Source of the DNA: Ruminococcus sp.
GTDB taxonomy: Bacteria; Bacillota; Clostridia; Oscillospirales; Ruminococcaceae
Direction of reading: 5' to 3'
NCBI GenBank assembly: GCA_020860605.1
Contig: JAJBTZ010000090.1
Location: 457,441 to 521,313 of the forward strand
Length of the DNA stretch: 63,873 nt
Positions 17,043 through 25,000 of this stretch are shown here, one piece after another (position 1 is the first letter of the stretch; every line of letters starts with the position of its first letter). A program made the position numbers and the translations under genes. The notes below the pieces were generated by a model. That model was not told the DNA's origin. It saw only the letters and a list, made by a program, of their open reading frames with translations, and did not search any database.

Positions 17043-18785
17043 TTAATCTTCCTTATTCCCAAGTCTCTTCTTAGTAATCAACAGCACCACCGCGCCGACC
17101 ACCAAGATTCCACCGACGACGTAGAAGATGGTAGTACCAATGCCACCGGTTTCGGGCATGTTAGCACCTTGACTATTCAAGATTCTGATATTGCTCTGCC
17201 CTTCATTATCGCTAATAGAACTTGTACCGTAATCAACAAGTGTCTTAGTAGTACTGTTGATCTTGAACATAATATCTGCAGTCAAAGGGTTGAAGCCTTG
17301 TGGAGTATCGGTCTCTTTAAGGTAGTAAGTTTCATCAGCATCAAGACCAGCTATCTTGAAAGTACCATCAGAAGCAGTTGTTATCTGTGTAACATTATCT
17401 GGATCAGTGTCTGTTGTGCCGTTAACAACCCAATATCCATGCGTTGGCGAATCAAGATCGTCATCGTATGTAACATCAACATAAGTCGGTGTATTAGAAC
17501 CGTCAAGGTAATACAGCTTGAATCCGACATTCTCCAAAGCAGTTACACCAGCATAAGCATCATTGTAATACTTATAAGCTTCTACTTCGTAGACATAGGT
17601 CATAGTTGTGCTCTTTGCAGTGTAAGAGCTGTTACCATATGTTACATAAGTCTGGTTGTCGTTTGATTCATCATAAACCTCGGCGTCAGATGTAACAGTC
17701 GCTTTGTAGCTGACTATCATGTAGGAATCTTCATCAACATAGTTGTATGCTGATGTAGTCAGGTCGAAAATGATGTCGAAATCGCCCAAAACATAGTAAT
17801 CAGTGTCAGGATCAGGAGTAGCTACACCAGTAACCACTGTATATGGAGGATTCGAGGTAGCATCATAGGTATAGTAAGTTGTGTCTCCGAAAGCAGTCAG
17901 CTTGCCAACCATGTAGTATACACCAGAGTCTTCGACAGAGTAGTCACCATCATTAGTCTGCAACGTTGATTCTGTTCCTGCGTCTGTTCCACTGTAGAGC
18001 TTTATTACGATAGAATCAATGTAAATGTCTAATCCTGCTTCTGCAAGATCATGCATAACAAGATTTGTAGCATCATTGATGTTTGTAATCTTTACTTGGA
18101 AGTAAACATCGTCACCAATCTGAGCGTTGTTCTCTTTGCTATTCGTATCGTAAGTCTGACCAGCTTCATCGTAGACTGTCTTATCAACACTTGGGTTTTC
18201 GTTTTTGTCATTAAGAGTAGCAGTTGTCGGATACGTTCCACCTACAGCAACCGCAGAACCAACAGTAGTTGTTACAAAGTAGTAGCCAGGTGTATTACCT
18301 GTAATACTGATCGTAGCAGAACCGTTATCTGCTACTCCTTGTGCAGTAGCATAAGAATGTGAAGTATCTGTATCCACTTGGGTCTTCAAAGCTGATACAA
18401 CTTCAGATGCAAGATAACTGTCCGACCCAGTAGCTGCATCTAAAACTTCAACAATATAAGTTGCGTTTGTACTATCAGTTGCAGTAAGCTTGAAGTAGGC
18501 AGTTGAAGATGCAGTCGAGACTACAGCTCCTGTATTGCTGTATACATCAGACAAATAATAAATTGTATTGTAAAAGAAGCTTTTTGAGCTCAATGTATAG
18601 ATGTATGTAGAGCCAGACGCTTCCGCGTCAAAGATCTTATAAGCATAGTAGATTTCACCATCGTTGTTTGCTCCGTCAGGTGTATTAACAACAATGCTGT
18701 AGTCATCTGCCGACACACTTACCGCCAAGCTCATTATCATCGTTATCGCCAAGATAACGGCCATTATTTTTCTTAAATTTGTCAT
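17043..18785 (-). CDS. Major pilin, isopeptide-forming fimbrial subunit with MPETG sorting signal
   Basis: This secreted 580-aa protein has a Sec signal peptide (about residues 1-26, ending SVSADD). A central D2-type isopeptide-forming domain begins near NPSVDKTVYDEAGQTYDT, and a Cna-B/SpaA-type domain carries an E-box YYLKETDTPQGF that would supply the catalytic Glu for a Lys-Asn crosslink. The C-terminus has MPETGG at 543-548, a hydrophobic helix and the short basic tail KKRLGNKED, the normal cell-wall sorting signal. It is the likely pilus shaft polymerised by the class C sortase at 15.3 kb. A classical YPKN pilin motif is not seen. AAGGAG precedes the ATG by 8 bp. Confidence 0.87.
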   Translation of the reverse strand: MTNLRKIMAVILAITMIMSLAVSVSADDYSIVVNTPDGANNDGEIYYAYKIFDAEASGSTYIYTLSSKSFFYNTIYYLSDVYSNTGAVVSTASSTAYFKLTATDSTNATYIVEVLDAATGSDSYLASEVVSALKTQVDTDTSHSYATAQGVADNGSATISITGNTPGYYFVTTTVGSAVAVGGTYPTTATLNDKNENPSVDKTVYDEAGQTYDTNSKENNAQIGDDVYFQVKITNINDATNLVMHDLAEAGLDIYIDSIVIKLYSGTDAGTESTLQTNDGDYSVEDSGVYYMVGKLTAFGDTTYYTYDATSNPPYTVVTGVATPDPDTDYYVLGDFDIIFDLTTSAYNYVDEDSYMIVSYKATVTSDAEVYDESNDNQTYVTYGNSSYTAKSTTMTYVYEVEAYKYYNDAYAGVTALENVGFKLYYLDGSNTPTYVDVTYDDDLDSPTHGYWVVNGTTDTDPDNVTQITTASDGTFKIAGLDADETYYLKETDTPQGFNPLTADIMFKINSTTKTLVDYGTSSISDNEGQSNIRILNSQGANMPETGGIGTTIFYVVGGILVVGAVVLLITKKRLGNKED

Positions 18786-18898
18786 TTTAAGAACTCCTTA
18801 ATAATTATTTGCAGTCTCCCTGAGGCTTCGGAGTCAAAGACTCAGGCTCGGATTTACTGCTTCCGGCAGGGGGTGTTACCCCCCGAAATGCTTTCTGA

Positions 18899-19078
18899 GA
18901 CCCTCTCAGTCAGCTGCTTCGCAGCTGCCAGCTCCCCCGGAGGGGGAGCCAAGAATTGCTTCTTGCACAACTCTTGAGTCCACGCGAATTCCCTTGTCTC
19001 CCCCTTCGGGGGAGATGTCGGCGAAGCCGACAAAGAGGGTCCGCTAGGAGATGTCGCCATCGGCGACAGAGAGGGTTA
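18899..19078. repeat. Diverged REP-like element, copy 4, with a partial fifth unit
   Basis: The 144-bp unit 18899-19042 keeps the GACCCTCTCAGTCAGC and GAGGGTCC ends but has about 45 bp of different sequence in the middle. A partial unit (GAGATGTCGCC...GAGAGGGTT) follows to 19078. Together they occupy most of the 299-bp gap between the giant adhesin and the pilin genes; the remaining 110 bp show only the pilin ribosome-binding site. Confidence 0.75.
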
Positions 19079-19084
19079 GCAGGT

Positions 19085-22000
19085 TCACCCTGCTTCATCT
19101 GGTCCTGCCCTTGTGTCCCCCTTTCTTACGATTCTTGGAATTTCGAATTTGCGAGTTCTCACGTCGGGAACACTCTCGTGGTCGGGGCGAGGGACCCGTT
19201 CGCGGGTCGGCTCCTCCACAAGACTCTTCTTCTGACGTGAAATGTTTCTATAAGCTCCCGCTCCGAAAAGCGACAGCAAAATCAGCATTACGCCGAATTC
19301 GTACATACGGGTGTAGTCGATCGAGATGCCTGTCTCTGGGAGGACGTAGGAGGTCGCGAGGTTGGAGATGACAATCTCTCCGCCTCCGTTCTCGCCTTCA
19401 GTCTGAGAATATGTCGTCGTGAAGGCAGTCGTCCCGCCGGAGTAGCTGGTTTCGAGGAAGTAGTAGTTGCGGTTGAGGGTGACGGTCTTGCCGTTATAGG
19501 TGACATCAAGCGTCAACGGCAGATTCGCCACGGCAACGGTGAAGTTGTTAGAACTGTTGAGGGTGTAGACATAGGAGGTGCCAGTGCCGTCAGTATAGGG
19601 CACTCCCGCGCCTGTCGAGACGCCGATGAGGCTCGACTTGAGGAAGGTGTCCTCCGCCACGAGCTCAGCAGTCGTGACGACCTTAAGGTCGGTGACGGTG
19701 GCAGAGAACTGTGACCCGCTGATTGCGAGAACAAGGGCGTTATAATCCGCAAACACCGCAGCAGCGTTGGTATAAGAGTTATTCGCGAGCTGCTGCCTTA
19801 TATCGGCGGAGGAGTAGGTCAGATAGTAGACGGTGTTGCCACTCGAATCAGTTCCCGAAGAAACCGTCGGCGAAACACTCGCCAGCGTGCCGTATTCATT
19901 AAACGACTTATCGCCCTGAATCAGCAGCGAGATGTTATTGAGAACTGATACTTCATCCGCTGTGTCAACCCCTGTTAAAGTTATCACGACATTCGAGTCG
20001 AGATCAGAGTAAATAGCGTCGAAGAAAGCATAACCAGTGAAGTCAGTGTTTGTCTCCGTGTTATTAGTCCCCGAATAGTTATACGTAGGCTCGCTCCCCG
20101 CATTGGAAATAGCGTTCCAGGTGTTGTTGGTCTGGCCACTGTGGCTGATGGTGATGGTGCCATCCCCATTGCCACTGTAAGTCTGCCCACCATCCTCAGT
20201 CACACCCACCAAGTAAGGATGATACAGCGTAACCGCGTAACTCGCATCCGAGGCAATAACGCCCGAGATCGATTCGGTGACGGTGTAGGGGGTGAGGATG
20301 GAGACGGAGGTTATAGTGATACAATCTGCACTGTTTGTTGTGACAATTATTGCATTATAATCATTTAGATCATATGTACTACCATTTAGAAGTTTTGAAG
20401 CATCTACAGAAATGTAGCCACTGCCAACCTTGATTTGAGATGTAACATTATACCAGTCAGGACTGCTATAATCCGTGGTATATTGGATACCAACTTGTGT
20501 ACTGGTTGGAACACTTGTACATGTATAACCGATGTATATAACTGCACCTTCGGTTTCAAGCGCGCTTATCACATCAGAAGCATCCCAATTATATTCTTCA
20601 CGAGTGAGGAAGGTTGGCCAACCGTATTGTGCAATTGCAGTACTATAATCGCTTGTTTCGGTATATACGTATGTCTGCTTTGACGTTGTACCAGTTGCAG
20701 GTACGACAACTTTGATCTCCGTTATTTCTGCGTCTATACAGCCATTAAGCCATATACAATTAAGGTCATCATAACTGAAATAAGCTCCGTTATTTTCCAA
20801 AGTCAAGTCATCAACGCTCACTGATATAGTTCCTGACCCAGCAGAAATATCAGTTAATTGAATGTATTTTTGCGGATATATAGTAGATCCACCATCAATA
20901 TACTCACTTTGTAAACCTATCTGCAATGTACCACCATCAGATGTAGCAGTATAAGTTACACAGATCAAAGCACCGTCTTGCTGTAAGGCTTCAGCAATAG
21001 TATCGATACTACCACTAAAGTAATTGCTATACCAGTTTCCAGTCCATGTTGATGACACCATTGTCTTAGAAATGGTACCTGACGTTGCAATCAAGCTAGC
21101 GGGTGTAACGATTTCAAAGCTTACCATAGTAGCATCTTCTGGCGTGCTGTTGCCAAAGCTCAGGAACAAGTCATTCCAAATTGCACTGATTTCGTCGGCT
21201 GTATCATAACCGGCGGACACAAACTTCTCTTTGAGCTCGCTCAAGCTAAATGTAACAGTGTTGTAACCTGTCGAAGGAGAATCAGATACCGAGCCAGAAT
21301 TAGGAACATAGAATACAACATCGCCATAGTTATTTCCAATCTTCGATTGGAATACCAATTGCATATCACTCGTGCTGACAGCGTTATTAATGACTACTTC
21401 AATATATGAATCTTCATAGTCTTCATCAAACATCGCAGCTATAACATTATCCCTAAAAGTCGTGCTATAATTGGAAACACTGTTCCATTCACTGACATTG
21501 TATGTTATACCACCTACAACTGTATTGTTATAGAGCGAACGAGTAGTTGTAAAACTGTACAGCGTCGCTGTAGTATCTGCTACTACGCCAGTTGACGTCG
21601 TCAACGTCACCAGCTCCGTCGCGGTGGACGTGGTGGAGGTTTGGGTGGCTTCGCCATTGGTGACGGTGTAGACGTTGCCTTGATCGTCGGTGAGGTAGTA
21701 GTAGAGCTGGACCTCAGCAGAATAGCCGGAAGTGTTGGTGATTTCCTCGCCGTCGGTGCCGATCCAGACCTTGGTCACTTCGATCGTGGTCGAGGTCTCG
21801 GTGTTGGTGGCGGTCACGGAGGCACTGCCGGAGGAGAGGTCGATGGCGGTGGCGTAGGTGAGGCCGTCGGTTGTTCCAGTAGTGGTGGCCCAGGTCGAAG
21901 GTCGATCGTGGTCGTCGCCACTGTCAGCACTCCACCAGAAGTAGAACTCGGTGTTATCTTCCCAACCGATGTTGTAGCCATCGGCAGCGGTGACCTCGGT

Positions 22001-25000
22001 CAGCTTGTAGGCTTTGTTGGTGGTGAAGACTGACTCGTCATAGGTTATCTTTATGACGCCGTTCGAGTCGGTCTTATATGTGCCGATTTTCTTCCAGATT
22101 TCGTCTCCAGAGGTGTTGACGCCTTCATAGGAGTAGAGGGCAAACGTCGCTCCAGAGATAGTGCCACCGTCAGTGTTGCTGACTTTGGTCAGTTCGAATG
22201 AGGTTATCGGTGTGTTGTAGATGTAGAAGCTGGAGCCAGTCGCCGTGGTAATCCTGCTGACTTCGGTGGACGAATCCCAATCATAGGGATATCTACTACT
22301 CATAGAGTCGTAAGTTGGTGAAGCAGTTGAACTGTCATCATACCAATAGAAGTAATGCTTCGTCTCACTATCAAGGAGATAGTCTCCAGGAACGTAGGTC
22401 TCTACGATATAGTAAAGAGTGTTTGGCTTGTACCAGGCTTCATAAGCAGTTGCATTTCCGCTGTTATCTCTGTCAGTCACTGGGTTTATTGTTATAGTAC
22501 CACCACTGCCGGTTGTGAAGGTTACGGCTGTGCCAGTATCTTTGCCGTCCTCTGTCGCTGGTTTCCATTCTCCTGCGGTAGAATCATACCAATACAGCGC
22601 AAACACTGCTCCTGGAATGGATGTGGAAGTGTGAGCACCAGACTTGACAATCGTCAAGCCACCGGCATTGGAGATGGTGCCGGTTATCTTAGGCTCGTAG
22701 TAGGTGTAGGTTCCATCCGAATCAGAATCGACGGGAATGTTTTGCTCGCCTGTCAAGGTGGCTGTATTCACCAGATATATACCCTGCCCGTCATAACTGC
22801 TTGACCAGTTATTTTCATAAGTTATGTAATACGAATACTCTACTAAAATGGCAGTTTCATCAGGAACTTCTGCTGTTAATTCGTGATAGTAGTCGTTAGA
22901 CCATTGGGACGCAAAGTATTCCGAATAATCCCAGTCTATATTCATCTTCACCTTGTAATAGTAGGTGATAGATTTATCTGACTCTGTAAATGGATAAATT
23001 GATGAGCTGTAGCCTGACCAGCTTGTGAAATCTGAGCCAGTGTAAAGCGTTACAGTATTATTATCATCATCCACATAAGTATAGGTATACTCGCCACCGC
23101 CCAAATCAGTTACAGTTACCTTGTAAAGCTTATAGAAGGCCACAGAGTTGTAGATCAGGTTGGCATACAACTGTTGGTTGTATTCCTCATATGTCATCAA
23201 CAAGTCAGTGAATGTCAGAGGCTCGCCGTTGTTGAGCGTTTCTTCATCAAGATTCACTGCGACGTAATAGTCAAGTATATTGTCGCCATCAGAAGCATTC
23301 ATGCCTGAAGAATCAACATTCTTTTCAACAGGGTCATGATCATAAGTGGTTGTCGTGCCTTGATCAACATAGGTATGAGTGATATCCTGCTCCTGAGTAT
23401 CTTCGCCATATTTGACGCTGTTGAGTTCAACGTAAACAGAATTCTTAAGTTCATAGGTTACATCCGCTTGTTCTGTTCCCCATCCATCAATTGTAGTAGT
23501 GTAGGTCAGAACGATATAGCCGTTGTTACGGTCGATTGAATCAATATAAGCGTTGTTAGGAATGTTGACCGTCACTACGGTTGGACTATTTGCTCCTGTT
23601 GTTAACTCTCCTGTCACATTGGTATTATTAAACGTAACTGTCGACAAATCGCTGCCATTAACTTCCATCGTCTGCGTACTATACCCTATCTGCACCTTAA
23701 CGGATGAGAGAGTGACCTCAGCAGGGAGAGTATCGGTGATGACCAGATCGCCTGATGTACCATCTAAATCAGAGATATCAACATAGACCTTCCATGTAAC
23801 AGTTCCGTCGGAAGAGGTTGTGGTCTTGGAAGTGGTAGAAGCATTGCCGTCGCCATCGGTCTTATAAACACTCTCGCGCCAGGTATAGCTTGCAGGGTCA
23901 TATGTCGAGCCGACATAAAGCGTGTTGGCATAGGTATGACTCTTGCTCACGCCTTCGGTCGTGCCTGTAGATTCGTAACTCCAGGTAATAGCGCCGGGGC
24001 CAGCGATATTCTTATTGAGAGTTATCTGCCAGACAGTAAACTTATAGTCAGCATAAGTAGCAGTATCATTAAGTATTGTCTGGTAGTCAATCCAGCCAAT
24101 CCTATTACCATTAGCATCAAAAGCGAATACTTGGACTGAATAATCGCCACTTTGATAGTAGTAGGTATCACTGCCATTGCCAGTATCATTAACAGTAATC
24201 GTTCCACCAGTCGAGCTGGCTATATCTTTCATGAAATCGGTCAGCTGCTCATAAGTGAAGTACTGATAAAGCGAAGACAAAGTATAGTATGAATAGTTGT
24301 CGCCGTACTCGCTGTTGCCGAGATAGTCCGCAATTATTGTGCCCTTGCCAATGCCAGTTGAGGGGATTGTAATAACAGAAGTCCATGAAAGCGTAAGAGT
24401 GCCGTCGGAATTTTCGACAACTGTGTCGATATCCTTGGCGACGGAGCCGGAGCTGTAAACCTGGAACTCGTTGGAGTCTTCGCCGACGGAGTTGCCATTT
24501 GCGTCGGTTACGTCAACTTCGTTATGCACCCACGTGCTACTGCCCATGCTTATGCCTGAGTCGGTGGTGTAGGTAATGGTGTAAGTAAGCCTATTGGCGT
24601 CATTCGTGCTATCACCATCCTCATCTGTAACCGCCAGGAACTTATAGCCGGTAATGTTGCCGTTAGTGTCCTTTACCACAGTATAGTCGGTGCCTTCTGT
24701 AGCGGTGGTGTTCTGATCATAGGTAATTGTGATGTCACTTGCCTGTGAGAACATATCATCGGAAAGAGTATAGCCAGCGATATTTGCGCCAGAGGTATTG
24801 AACTTGATGATCCAGGTTATCTCGCCGGTGTCGGAGTCATACGAATACGACTTATCTACCTCAACCTCGGAAGTTTCAACAGTTTTGGTTACGGTGGCAC
24901 CGTCAGTGATGGTGTCGTTGTCCTTTTTAGATGTCGCCTCAGCAGAGTTCTTGATAGACGAGCTTACGGTGCCAGTAAGTTCATCAAAGTAAACCGTGTA

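Noticed and set aside
20300-21620. The AT-rich part of the adhesin gene as an inserted mobile element
   Set aside because: The reading frame continues through it without stops and encodes repeated structural modules; no transposase, terminal repeats or target duplications are seen.
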